64,000 bases of DNA from positions 1,798,001 to 1,862,000 of the forward strand of contig CM062387.1 of the NCBI GenBank assembly GCA_031310005.1, read 5' to 3'. The translations under genes and the position numbers were made by a program. Under the pieces are notes generated by a model. The model did not search any database. It saw only the letters and a list, made by a program, of their open reading frames with translations, and was not told the DNA's origin. Positions 11,589 to 22,599 of this stretch are shown piece by piece (position 1 is the first letter of the stretch; the number at the start of each line of letters is the position of its first letter). This DNA is from Dactylellina haptotyla (Eukaryota; Ascomycota; Orbiliomycetes; Orbiliales; Orbiliaceae).

Positions 11589-12937
11589 TCACGCGTGTCT
11601 CCCAATTGATTACAATTACATGAAGAAGAAGAAGAAAAAGCGGATATGATGATGTAGGGGAGAAAGGAGTGACGATGACGGCTGGGAGGGGAAAAGGAAA
11701 GAAGAGAAAAAGAAGCGAAGGTGGTTAGATGTTTAAATGTTTAAATGTTTAAATGTCTAAATGTCCAAACGTCCAAACGTCTAAATGGTCATTCGACATG
11801 AAGAGGAAGAAGAAGAAAGAAGAGTGTCGGCCAGCCCCTCCTAATCCGCCTTCGACAAGACACGCGAAGAGACATGCGAAGGATAACTAAGTAACATGTT
11901 GCAAATGAAGACAATAAATCTGCGGGCCATCCTGCAGGATCCTAACCCGCTTTCGACCCCATCCGATGAGCAAGACCCCGAAACGGGCTAAAAGGAGGCC
12001 CAACTTGGCCAAAACGGCATCGACCAGCCGGCGCCGATGCGCCCCTCAGCCAATTAAATGATAAAAAACAAACGCAACGCGGGCAACACATCGTCCGACC
12101 ACCTGAGTGCCAAGACACGACGTTCGACGTTGCACAGACGCGAGACAGCACCGGCCAACCCTGCCCGCCAGCATTCCAGAACGGGTGCCGGGGTTGTTTC
12201 CCACCAGCGCGCGGAACCGACCAGGTTCGCAGGTCTCAACGGCATCTCCCTTCGATAGAGTTGACGTCATGTGATCAATTCGGTGAAGGATCCGTGAGAC
12301 ACTCGCAAACAGGGGACAGGGCCTGGCCCGGCGAGACATGCAGATGAGCAATTCTCTTACAATCACAGCAGTGAGATATTCTCCTATTCTGGAAATGTGA
12401 ACTATTCAATAAACAACGCACGATCGACTCATCCCAAGACACATTCCTTACACAAAGTACACTTCAATTCACCCGGTTGTATGGTGAAGGCCGGCAGGGG
12501 ATGATGATCCACCCCTCTTCTTGATCCGCATATTCCGACTGCACATTGGTCATGGGGCGATAATACGACGAACTCTGATCTCATTTCTTATCTACGATAT
12601 GCATGCATGGTCTGAGACTTCAAGGAAACAGTAATGTAGACTAATTACTGCGCTAGTTTCTATGCCCAAACCTTGACAAGTTCGTTGGTAATAATGCACG
12701 TCTCCCATAGCTCGTATTAGGATCAGCAGGCATTCATCATCCCATCAGTGTTGGCAAACGCAATACTCTTGTTGGGGCCTCAGATATCTGTGCAGCTTGA
12801 GCTTAATCAATTGACGGTTGCAACTTGGAAGGTGTTATTTTGTATGGGAATATTATTAAATATATTATATTTATTCCTTCTGAGCTGATAATGGTATCTA
12901 AAAAGTGCGATTCCTAAGACTAATTATATGAAAAAAA
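11569..12937. other. Intergenic, 1.4 kb
   Basis: Holds the upstream region of the F-box gene, a purine-rich tract (11620-11720), an 8-bp tandem repeat, a GC-richer block at 11940-12300 with overlapping ORFs on both strands, and an AT-rich 3' part. I see no convincing gene. Confidence 0.45.
11729..11784. repeat. Seven-copy 8-bp tandem repeat
   Basis: Seven consecutive 8-mers of the form atgtttaa, atgtctaa, atgtccaa, acgtccaa and acgtctaa. The copies differ only by C/T transitions. Confidence 0.9.
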
Positions 12938-14332
12938 CTAGCTAATATACTTCTGCTTCTCCTGCGCTATCCTTTTCTGTCCGCTCTCCAGAGCTTTAAT
13001 CACCGTCCCGATCTGACTAATACAGTATCCGATATCCGCATCGTCAAGACTTAATTGCGCCCCGGGCCTCGCAAGCGCCTTCCACAACGACTCCACCTCG
13101 ATATTGATCGATACGAGCTTATTCGTCGAATCCTCGGTGACCTTCCTCGCGAGGTTTATATTCCCCATCAAGCCAGACATAAGCCTCAGCTGACCCTCCA
13201 CCTGCCCCAACTCCTCCCTGTGCATCTGAAACAGCCAAGCCCAAAAAGTATCCATCTCCTCCCTCTGCTCTACCGCGGTCCCTTGCTCCCGGCTTATACT
13301 TATCGCCACGGTCTTGAGTTTATCCTGGAGCCTGTAGAGATCCTCGTACAGGCTCTCGCCTTGTTTGATGATACTGACCATCTCGCCGCGTAGTTCTCTG
13401 GTGTATTGTAGGTATACTTTTTGTACGGCGCTCACGTCCGATTGGCCGGATATATACGCCACCACGGCGCCCATCGAGCGACTAACAGTTGACGCACGTT
13501 TTGTTTCAATCGTTTGAAGAGACCGTCTCGCCCAGTGGTTCAATCCGAGCGCAAAGTCCACAGCTTGATTAGTATCAGCGTGGTATCGCATCAGACTTTG
13601 AATCGACGGCTGCGCGAGGCGCATAAAATCGTTGAGATGACGGGTCATCTCCTCCCTAATTTTCAGTACTTTAATTAACCTCGTGAACAGAACATCCCAC
13701 AATAAAAAATATAAACAAACATACTTTCCAGGAATATTACTATTAGCAATAGCAATCTCGATATCGGCCATCGCCATCTTCCCGTCCTTCAGCGCAGACG
13801 GCAACGCCGCACTCTGCGCGCTGATACGCTGGACGTCCGCCAGTTTCGACTGCTTTTTATACACGTTCTTGAAATCGGGTACCTGAGGTTTCTGGAATGC
13901 GTATGCGCATATTCCCGTGGAATGTATCAACGGCAATCCGCATATTTTCTGCATCGCGAACGCCCGGAAGACCAGAACGGTGCCCCATGTTACTCCTGCC
14001 GCGATGGCCAGGGCGATGACGAGGGTTAGGAGTTTCCGGGAGAAGCTGAACACTATCCACAGAGCGTCTGAGATCATTGTGCCGACTGCTTCGAGCCATT
14101 TGTTATGGTGCGGGGTATCGATTAGTCGTGGGGTTGGTGGCATAGGAATTGCATAGGTTAACCCGGGTAAGGGGATCCTCTTGGGAGTTTCGTTCGCATG
14201 GCGGGGCTCGAAGTTCTTCTCGGAGATATCTGGGTAGTCGATTTCTTGTCCTTGTGCTTGCCAACCGGCATATCCGTCTCGCTGACGGGAAGCCACCGTA
14301 TTCTCGTACGTCTGACCGGATCGTTTGACCAT
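12938..14332 (-). CDS. Membrane protein with coiled coil
   Basis: Exons 14332-13725 and 13655-12938 are joined over a 69-nt phase-2 intron (donor GTATGT, ACTGA branch, TTAG acceptor), giving about 441 aa. Unspliced, the frame stays open but inserts a hydrophobic, out-of-character stretch (KYVCLYFLLWDVLF), so splicing is preferred. One strong transmembrane segment lies at about residues 95-125 (LTLVIALAIAAGVTWGTVLVF). The C-terminal 270 residues are helical and charged with coiled-coil character. The family is not recognised by name. Its neighbour 15044-17190, on the same strand, is also a membrane protein, but a functional link is speculative. Confidence 0.75.
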   Translation of the reverse strand: MVKRSGQTYENTVASRQRDGYAGWQAQGQEIDYPDISEKNFEPRHANETPKRIPLPGLTYAIPMPPTPRLIDTPHHNKWLEAVGTMISDALWIVFSFSRKLLTLVIALAIAAGVTWGTVLVFRAFAMQKICGLPLIHSTGICAYAFQKPQVPDFKNVYKKQSKLADVQRISAQSAALPSALKDGKMAMADIEIAIANSNIPGKYVCLYFLLWDVLFTRLIKVLKIREEMTRHLNDFMRLAQPSIQSLMRYHADTNQAVDFALGLNHWARRSLQTIETKRASTVSRSMGAVVAYISGQSDVSAVQKVYLQYTRELRGEMVSIIKQGESLYEDLYRLQDKLKTVAISISREQGTAVEQREEMDTFWAWLFQMHREELGQVEGQLRLMSGLMGNINLARKVTEDSTNKLVSINIEVESLWKALARPGAQLSLDDADIGYCISQIGTVIKALESGQKRIAQEKQKYIS

Positions 14333-15043
14333 TGTTTAATATCACCGCCGGGAATAATTGAACTATTGAATCTTTGATTGAAGAAGCAACATGAGAGAGA
14401 GAGAGAAAACAACAGCAGATTAAAAGATCACAGATTAAATTAATTCGAATTCGAATTCGCAGCCTCGCAGCTACACAAGCGGGGTAGATCTCTCAATTTC
14501 TCTATCAAAAGGTCGAAGGCTGAAACCGCCACCAGCGCAGAGATCTATTTTAAAGCAGACAGTTTGCAAGGTTCAAAGGTTCGAGCCGTGACACGTGTCT
14601 CCGTACCGTCGAAAGCACGTAGCCTTATGCGCCCGACTGATCGCATTTGGTGCCAAGGAAGGCAAATTTCGGTGGCTACATTGCGTATCGTGAAGTCATC
14701 GCAAGATATCCAAACCCTCGGGGAGGGTGGTGACGCCACAGCTAAGAAATTGAGAACGAAGGCAAAACGGGGCGAAAGGCAAAGGGTGTGTTGTGTTGAC
14801 GTTTGATTTTGAGGAAGACACTGACGAGAGCCCAGAAATGCGGAGAGAATTCCACGATTCGATAAAGAGCGGTAGCAGGGATGTACTGATAATTTATTGG
14901 TTGTAATTACATACATCAGAAGCTTAAGCGTTTTAGTACAAGACTATATTAGACCGGGGTAAAGGTGTCTTCAAATAGCAGTTTCGCAAGGGCTCTCGCT
15001 CGAAAAACCGCGAATGGATAAAACAACGCAAAATCGAATACCT
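14333..15043. other. Intergenic with a short GA repeat
   Basis: Upstream region of the coiled-coil gene, with a (GA)n tract at 14392-14405. ORFs of 80-123 codons on both strands at 14545-14916 overlap and have no features. Confidence 0.45.
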
Positions 15044-17190
15044 TCAATACTGAGCGAAAACACCTTCCGCAGTATTTTCTATTCCAACCATCTTGTCCGC
15101 CAGCCTATTCGCCTTCATACTCTTCTCGACAGAGCTATCACTCATCGTACTCGCCTCTTTCATCCATGTAATCGTGTGGTCCCCGACCATTTGCCCAATA
15201 GCCGCCCACGAACCCCCCAAAATGCTCCTTCTACACACAACTATGAAGGCCGCGATTATAAATACGTTCATGAGCAAGTGTGCGCATATAACCGCCGTGA
15301 CGATCCAGATCCATTTCCGCGCAACAGGTATCAGCGCTTCTTTATTAGTTCGCACCTGAACTTCGTCGGCAACGCTGAATTGGACTACGTAGTCAGAGTA
15401 AGCCATGCCGTACAGTGTGGTCGCAAGCGCTTGGATAGCTAAGGCGGATCTGGATGTCTCGCGGAGTATATCGTTGAACACCGCGGCGATCTCGCGGTTA
15501 GCGAAGACGCCTGTGTCGGGATCGCCAGCTTGGCAGTAGCCGCACATGATATTTGTCACTGGAGTTCCTCCTGCGAGAGCCTTTAAGGCATACTTTTGAA
15601 TGATGTCCGGGAATGTCTCGGTATTAAGGTATGTCGTGCCGCCGTTTGAGTTTATTTGTTCATAAGAAGATTGCTCCCAACCGGAAACCGGGCGGTCAAG
15701 TTGAAAAAGTCCACGGTCCGAAGCGTTGGGCGGGTTCAACTCTGCGCCTAACTGGTGGCGAATTGCAGTGGTAATAAAGGTAGACGTGTCGTTGTTCCAA
15801 CCCGTTCGGGCTTCCGTATAGGAGTCGGAGGTCCGCCAGGCCGTAATACGTGTATCTTGGACCCGAAAGGAGGAATAACAGAGACTAAGGGAGAGAGAGA
15901 GCTGCGTGTTGTTCGTTTTAACGAGAAGCCACTCGCTGCCGTCTGCGAACGTTTCATCAACCCTATAGCCAACTTTTGCTCCAGGACCGGGACCATTTAT
16001 ATTAATATAATCATTCTGAGGCGCAGTAGTATTTACCACTAGAAATACTTCGCTATAAACATCAGGTCGCGACAACGGGTTGTAGGACGGATTCAAGAAT
16101 GAGACGAGACCCTCGCTCGCATTATAAAGGTTGCAGAATGTAACCGGCCATTCGTGCGTACCAGCATATGAGGTAACGTATCCAGGTGTAGCAAAACTAC
16201 AGGTAAAGGGAATCCCGATCTCTGGCGGATCGTCTCGATAAAGCCGTTCGATCGTTTTGTTATTTTGCAAGACACCGTGTATGTAACTCTCTCCGTTCGA
16301 TGATACGATTGTCAAATTTAACAAAGTGGGCGACACGCAGACGACCCTTGAGTCAAGGAGAGTTGCAGGCCCAGAATAAGCTTAACCAGCCGACGCTCAT
16401 TTTCGGAAACTATAGGAAAGAATCCTCTAAACGACATGCCTGTGTCGTGAACCCCAGTTTGCGATTCCAAGGGGGTTGCTAAAGCATATTCTGCAAAAGC
16501 CGGGTAAACTGCTGGCTTTGTTGTGAAGTAACTTGTCTCGTCCCGGCTAACAACACCATTGGACCCGACGTCGAAGCCGTAGGTCAAATTCATGGGCCTT
16601 GACTGAATTTCTACGAAGCCGACATCGATATCTGCCAATAGAGCGGTAGATGTAAACTGTAGGAGCAGAGTTGTAACTGTCAGGAAGACGACGGAAATTC
16701 CTACGGGGAGGCCCTTTGCATGACGTGATGATTTTATGATCACCGGCAGTAAATCCTTGGGCCCCGTATTATCGTACCTTGCGATTGACACAGCAGCTGC
16801 AGAAGGGAGAGGAGTTATGAAGCATTCCAGAAGCAACGCTGCGAGCATCGATGTGGCCACCGCAGCCTGTGCAGCAACAACTGTCCTTATACCCAAGGCT
16901 GCTATTGTGATGCAACGAGCAAGCCATCCGGAAACAATGATCTGACGCCAGACGTAGTTATCGCTGTCTGATGTCCACAAGAACCAGATAAATGACAGAC
17001 ATCCTAAGATAAGCGGAGTCCCAACCAGGTTTGTGAGGATAGCATACCATCCTAGGCGACCGAGAAGAGTCATATTGTGGGCGTGTGGTAAAATAAGAGA
17101 ATCGGTTGGTGATGCGACAGCTTCATAGCCAGTATCGCCAGCAGCCGCTGAATCGGAGGCATTCTTGGAGTTGGCGCCAGCTGCAGCCAT
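15044..17190 (-). pseudogene. Multi-pass fungal membrane protein, frameshifted
   Basis: Two minus frames make one protein. 17190-16381 encodes the N-terminal half: transmembrane segments near residues 45-70, 85-120 and 165-190 and motifs DNYVWRQIIVSGWLARC, DNTGPKDLLP, YPAFAEY and DTGMSFRGFFPI. 16378-15044 encodes the C-terminal half: YSGPATLLDSRVVCVSP, a long Cys/Asn-rich extracellular domain with several NxT/NxS sites, and a last membrane helix (WIWIVTAVICAHLLMNVFII). The frame changes at 16379-16383 between a Lys codon and YSGPA. One missing base explains it. The second frame has a stop right before the junction and no GT-AG intron of workable size fits. I recall a fungal membrane family with exactly this motif order, so the join is natural. 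Either a recent pseudogene or a sequence error. Confidence 0.75.
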
Positions 17191-18661
17191 ACTAGTGTTT
17201 TGATTGTTGAAGTTCGCAAAACTTAGATTACCGTATGAAGGAGTTCTGCGGACTTGTGATACCTGAGTTAGTAGCGTGGATTTGATTGATGTTCATTTAT
17301 ATTTGGAAATGCTCGGCTCCTTTCGATTCAAGCTGATTTTGGGAGCGCCAAGATATGGCAGGCGCAAGAACGAAGGACTAATCGAACCTAGCTGGCAGGA
17401 GCGAGTTAAGAGAACAAACAAGATGATATTATCGAATACGATACGCCGTTCGGCCCTTCAAAAATTTCTTTAAATCGGTAGCTTGGTCTTGTGTAATGGC
17501 GGTATCAGAACCTTTACGATCTTGAGTTCTAATCATTTGCTAAATCCTCCCCATATTCAGCTGATCAGTTTGTTAACGGAGCGCCAGGTCTGTTCCGGGC
17601 GGGGTACCTCCGCCTCCAATATCCTGCCGGCATAATACCGCAGTAGCAACGCAGAGCTGCTCGGCCACACAATTATCCTTTGACCAAAGTTTCCGACAGA
17701 TGATGTTAACAGAGCCCACAAGATGAAATACCAAAAAGTCGTTAAACAAACCTAGATGACTATAAAACAAGACTCGAATGCCCGACTGAAGGGTGTTACT
17801 TTAGAGCTTATTAAATTAACGCTCAATTTTCTACTACTAATGCTCTGAACGAATGTGTTTACCACTAGACAAGAGCTTTTAGAATTACACTTTCCCATTA
17901 GTTAACCTACAGGTTAACCGGTTAGAACAAAATTAAATCAAATTCTGAGGCAATTTGATGCGTGGGTACTGATTAATAATCAAGAATATATATATATATA
18001 GTTTTTTCACCAACCTATATATTATCGCAGTAACCAATGTAGAGTAATCATTGAATCTTTGAAAAAGAAAGGAGGGAATGGCCGTGTGGGTACTAAATGG
18101 AGATTATCTACTGGCAGCAGAGCCGTTTAGTCGAGTTTAGTGCCACACAGCAGCCTTCTAGTAATTTTTAACTTACTTGACTGAGAGGAAGTGATCAAAG
18201 TAGCGTGATCGCCCAATACAACCCAGGATCTTAGTGTTGCCAAGATCGAAGTCTACGGCTCAACTCTGCAGGTCTTGAATCAAAAAAATCGGTTCCTCTT
18301 CACGTGCCACACAAATTTTTGATTGCCACAAACTGTCCTAGCATTTTTCTAGGAATATCTCGAATTCCTGATAAGGTTTTGCCTAACAGGAATAGTTGCA
18401 GTAAAGCCGTATATTACAAAGGCAGAATAAAAAGAAGACAATTGTATAGAATTATCGCACTTAAAAGACTACAATTGAACGGACGTTAGAAACTAAAATA
18501 CAGAATAAAAAAACGCTTGGAAATATAAACGCATTCCGACAAATAAACGGAGCCCACTTAATGTTGCATTCGTGATCGTAGGTGTCCAAATATCGTTCCA
18601 CTTGATTTCTTAGAGCTTCCTCCTATTCTGACAGTTAGATACTAATTTATTTGTTTTCAAT
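17191..18661. other. Intergenic, 1.5 kb, AT-rich
   Basis: Includes an AT dinucleotide tract at about 17988-18001. Small ORFs at 17276-17473, 17573-17770 and 18304-18489 lack features. Confidence 0.45.
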
Positions 18662-18959
18662 TCACCGGAATGATTTAGAGCTCGAACCTTTGGAATCGCC
18701 AGCCCCACCGTCAAATCCGCCTGGCTTCTCAGAGTATACTGGTGGATCCGGAGGGATCCCGGCGTCTTCTAATAACTCTTTGAGCCGCTGGATTTCAAGG
18801 TCTTGTTCGAATGCTGCGGTCCGCAATCTTGTGTTCTCATCTTCCAATCTCTCGATCGTTTCCCTCAAACCGTTCATTCTCTTTGGTAAATCGCGTTAGC
18901 TTGGTTAATTGATCTGTGACGAGGGAATAAAGTCTATTTACTTCTTTAAGTCTGTCCAT
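18662..18959 (-). CDS. 78-aa leucine-zipper protein split by an intron
   Basis: Exon 1 (18959-18942) encodes only MDRLKE; exon 2 (18880-18662) continues with RMNGLRET. The 61-nt phase-0 intron has donor GTAAAT, branch GCTAAC and acceptor AAAG. In the joined protein a heptad runs without a break across the junction: position a is L4, L11, L18, L25, Q32, L39 and position d is M8, I15, N22, A29, I36, L43. The Asn at a core position is typical of parallel dimeric coiled coils. After the coil comes a Pro/Gly/Ser-rich tail. No basic DNA-binding region precedes it. Likely a dimerisation or scaffold micro-protein; function unknown. Upstream exons cannot be excluded. Confidence 0.65.
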
Positions 18960-19320
18960 TTTACTATTCTTAAGATTAAAGTTGTGATTAAAGAGGCTTA
19001 TAGTTGTTTGAGGGGGTTTAATATATTGAACTTGCGAAACGCAGGGAATCGGGGTGCTTTATGAAGCGATATTTCGCGCTGAATATCCAATGAATACAAT
19101 ATACAATGTCAAGTCTGGCAATGAATATTTATAGTCCTCAATGTAACTAGACCGTCGATATACTCCAGTGCCAAACCATTTCAAAGATGCAGCTGAGTTG
19201 TGGGGTATAGTCTGGCGTGATATTTTGTATCCGCCAGTGTTGTTTCGCGGCTGAGGTCCGAATTTGACCAACAAAAGCGAAGCACAGCCGACGGCCGCCT
19301 AGTATTTACAAGACAAATGC
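18960..19320. other. Intergenic
   Basis: Short AT-rich spacer between the leucine-zipper gene and the kinase gene. A 71-codon minus frame at 19059-19274 has no features. Confidence 0.45.
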
Positions 19321-20130
19321 CTAATCCACAACAGCCTCCTCCGCCAACAACCTGCTTAACTCTGAGCTGTATATCCGCTTCTCCGGTTTACTCTCCAACA
19401 TCTCTCCAAGGACTTTCTCTATCTCCCCCTTCCTAGCTTTCTCCCTCCAGCTCTCCACCTCCTGCAACCATGTCTCCATGTCTTCCTTCATTTCAGCGTC
19501 TTCGAAAACATAGGGTAAAATCCACTCTCCGTCTGGTAATCTGATATAGCCCATGACAAATAACATGCTCACACCGAACGCCCATACGTCCCCTTTGATA
19601 CTCTTCTTGCGTTGTAAAAACTCCGGAGGGGCGTACGGCGGCGTCCCGGAGGGATTGAACTCCACCATACCGTCTTCTTCCGCCCTCAACCCTGCACCGA
19701 AATCAACCAATACTGCATTTTGAGCGTGAGGGTCGTAGACTATATTCTCCGGTTTGACATCGTCGTGCATGATGTTTCTCCCATGTAGAAATGCCAACGC
19801 GCTTGATATTTGGGAGAATATCTTGGCGCCTTCCGATAATGCCAGAGTGCTTTTTTTTGTGTTGTCGTCGATTATATCACTTAGTGCGCGGCCTGGGTTG
19901 TAGGTGAGGATTATACTTAGGTCGTCCGAGGACGAGCCGAGAAGAGTCGTGATGTTCCTGTGAGATCCGGCGGACTCCAGAAGAGATACCTCTTGGGCGA
20001 ATCGGGCGGTGGTTTGGCTGTCGCGGCGGAGGGAGCGCTTGACGACTGCAACTTGGCCGTTATGCTCCGTTTTTGATATCGTTGAGTGCTCTGTCTTTGC
20101 GACCAGATCGATGTTGGTGTTCACGTCCAT
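19321..20130 (-). CDS. Protein kinase, compact fungal type
   Basis: A single exon of 269 aa, essentially just a kinase domain. The ATP-anchoring Lys is in VAVVKRS, a C-helix Glu in AQEVSLL, the catalytic loop is MHDDVKPEN (Asp in place of the usual Arg before the catalytic Asp), the metal-binding motif is VDFGAG, and an APE-like motif appears as PPYAPPEF. KGDVWAFGVSML matches subdomain IX. A canonical glycine-rich loop is not visible in the short N-terminus. So the main catalytic residues are kept, while nucleotide binding may be atypical. Non-RD kinase. Neighbouring genes do not suggest a pathway. Substrate unknown. Confidence 0.8.
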   Translation of the reverse strand: MDVNTNIDLVAKTEHSTISKTEHNGQVAVVKRSLRRDSQTTARFAQEVSLLESAGSHRNITTLLGSSSDDLSIILTYNPGRALSDIIDDNTKKSTLALSEGAKIFSQISSALAFLHGRNIMHDDVKPENIVYDPHAQNAVLVDFGAGLRAEEDGMVEFNPSGTPPYAPPEFLQRKKSIKGDVWAFGVSMLFVMGYIRLPDGEWILPYVFEDAEMKEDMETWLQEVESWREKARKGEIEKVLGEMLESKPEKRIYSSELSRLLAEEAVVD

Positions 20131-20703
20131 TTTGGATTAAACGGTGGTTTATGATTTCAAGTTCGGGTTCGACATCGAGCCTACTCTTAGATTTTAATGG
20201 GGGCGCGGGTAAGTAAGCATCGAGAGGTGTACCCGGCACTTGTATGACTCCAATCGATAAGATCCAAAACGGGACGCTTATACCGTATTTGGAAGGTTCC
20301 ATGATCGGTTAGCTGAACATTATTCTTCTTGCAACGGACATCGAAAGTAGCCATACCAAAATTTATAGCCATCGTACTCTTGTATACCAGGGAATTTGTA
20401 TATGCATGTTGGAGATTTTAAAGCTGCCTTAAAATGACAGCAAAATGCGCTGCTGGGAAAAAGGACATGTTGAATGTAGAACTGTTACCTCTCCACCGCT
20501 TGTTCAACAACCTCACTATTTCGAATTGTAACCCTCGTACCTTCTCCTGTCATCACCACCATCTCAAATGGCTTCATCATAGTCACTCATTTACCCCGAT
20601 TCTCATTGGGAGATAGCTTTTCATTGGTAAAGCTCTAGTAGCTGATGCAAAGTAAATAATTCATCTGAAGATTCTCTAAAGTCTGCGACGCCGTCCATTC
20701 AAA
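20131..20703. other. Divergent intergenic region
   Basis: Shared 5' region of the kinase gene (minus) and the 20704 gene (plus). Nothing else supported. Confidence 0.45.
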
Positions 20704-22216
20704 ATGTCTGAACACTCCTCCAAGCATAAACTCTTCAGCGCTTTCGGCCGCAAAAGAAATACCCATCCCAAACGGGGTGGTATTTTTGGTATCTTCGGCG
20801 GCAGCCGATCCGCCCAGTCGGTTGCTGTGCAGCCTACGGCGATGAAGTCCGAAGAATTCTTCACGCCTCGATCAGCCTCTGCCAGCATCGAGGCGGAACC
20901 TCGACGATCGATTGATAAACCGATACGGCCGGCAACTGCGCACGGGCATACCTCGTCTACCGGGACGAATAGAATGGCAGTCATCCAAGAAGCATCTCAC
21001 CCTAATCTTCTAGCCAGGGCCATGGCCGATGCGACTGCTACGACAAAGAAGACGAGTGTTGCATCCAGTAGAGCAAGTGTCGAGAAGAAAGAAAATAGGT
21101 CCCTCCGTGCCTCATGTCAACAGCCTGGAATGTGAGCCACCTTCTCTCTCACTTCGAGAGAGATATATATAGATACTGACTATTCGTAGACCTCAACCGC
21201 CCGTACCTAAAGATACCAAAGTCCCCCCTAACGCAGCCGAGTTATACTGCCAAGATCACAAGCACATCATCCAACTTCAAAACATCGACGACGAGTTAAG
21301 AATATCCACGGACCCCGCACAAGACCAGATCAAAGTCAAACGCAAAGACATTCTAGGCCAATCACCAGTACTGGATGCAAAGATCGCAAAGCTATCCTAC
21401 GGCAAACCCCTCGATTTCAGCGGCTATAACACATTCATCAGAACCCGTCTCATCAGCTGGCTCTGCCACAAAGAATTCGCCTTCTCAGATATCGACACCC
21501 GACCCATCACCAACCCACACTATGACTTCTTCGCCGTCGTCGCAGGGCTCGAGCTCCGCGATCTCATCTTAAAAATAAAACACGACCTCGCCGAAACAAT
21601 CTCTCCAACCGCATCTACTACATTCGACTGCGACCAATTCTTCGAGGTCCTCCGGAAGCTATACGTCGCATACCGTGGTGACCCTCGCGACCGTGACCGC
21701 CACGAACTCACCTCGTTAGTCGGAAAGGCCCTCGCCCATTTTCGCTTCATGGATATCTGCTACACTATCGGGAACCTCCCAACGAACCATCCGCACCTCG
21801 CACTAATGTACCAGACCATAATCCTGCAAAAGGGTAAACGAGACCACCTCCTCGCCGAAAAGGAAAGATCCGAAGCAGGCTCTCGCACCGCTCAATTACA
21901 GCAATTGCAACATCCGAGTATGATGGAAGATTCGTTAGCGAAAGATATCCGTACCGTTATCGACGATACGACCGAACGATCGGCTGCTATGAGAACCATC
22001 TTGACCGCACAAATGGGGAGTCATCATGCCGGTCGCGTTGGGGGGATCGTTGGTGGCGGTTCTCCGGCTAGGCATGTGGAGAGGTTGCCGAAGGGTGCGA
22101 GTCGGACGACCGTTACTGATGAGGAGAGGAAGAGGGTTACGATGGAATGTAAGAGGGTTGAGAAGGAGAGGGAGAGAAGTTGGACTAGAGAACAGGGGGT
22201 TCGGTTTATGCGATGA
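20704..22216 (+). CDS. Hypothetical two-exon protein with basic C-terminus
   Basis: Exon 1 (20704-21131) joins exon 2 (21190-22216) over a 58-nt phase-2 intron (GTGAGC donor, CTGAC branch, CGTAG acceptor), giving 484 aa. Exon 2 has a long open frame (186 codons) before its first Met that is easy to miss. The N-terminal 140 residues are Ser/Arg-rich and probably disordered (KLFSAFGRKRN, GGIFGIFGG). The middle is folded-looking (AELYCQDHKHII, GYNTFIRTRLISWLCHKEFAF, FEVLRKLYVAY). The C-terminal 130 residues are helical and rich in Arg, Lys and Glu. I do not recognise the family. Fungal-specific conservation is plausible but unchecked. Confidence 0.7.
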
Positions 22217-22599
22217 TTGCTTATTATTTGGAAGAAACTATTGGTTCTTTTGGTTGCGGTGATTTGTCTGCTTCTATATCAATTTTATCATCTGTTTTTT
22301 CGTTATTTGGTTGTGATACGTATGCATTCCGATATTTGCAATATGTTTTTGCTAGCCTTTGGTATCTTTTCAGATATGGAAATGGAAATGGATTCTAACC
22401 GGCCCTAGTGGTCGTCGCTTGAAAATTCTAGTTTGTTCCTTCCTCCTCCCATTCGTAGAAATGGAAAGAGGGGTACTGGATGAAATTTCTCGATATAAGG
22501 TATTACAAGGTTTTTATAAACTCGAATAAGACAACTTCCCAAAATACAGCAATAAATCTCGAGTAAAACAACCACTAGCGCGACATTGAAATTTTCGAG
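22217..22599. other. Intergenic, AT-rich
   Basis: 3' flank of the 20704 gene; a T-rich stretch around 22240-22350 generates short chance ORFs. Confidence 0.45.

Noticed and set aside
10748-11605. 285-codon Pro/Arg-rich minus frame and plus frames over the F-box gene
   Set aside because: Composition artefacts of GC-rich coding DNA; the F-box/Cys frame has real motifs.
16318-16400. An intron joining the two halves of the membrane gene
   Set aside because: No GT-AG pair of at least 45 nt gives the right phase without deleting conserved residues, and the nearest candidates are about 30-40 nt.
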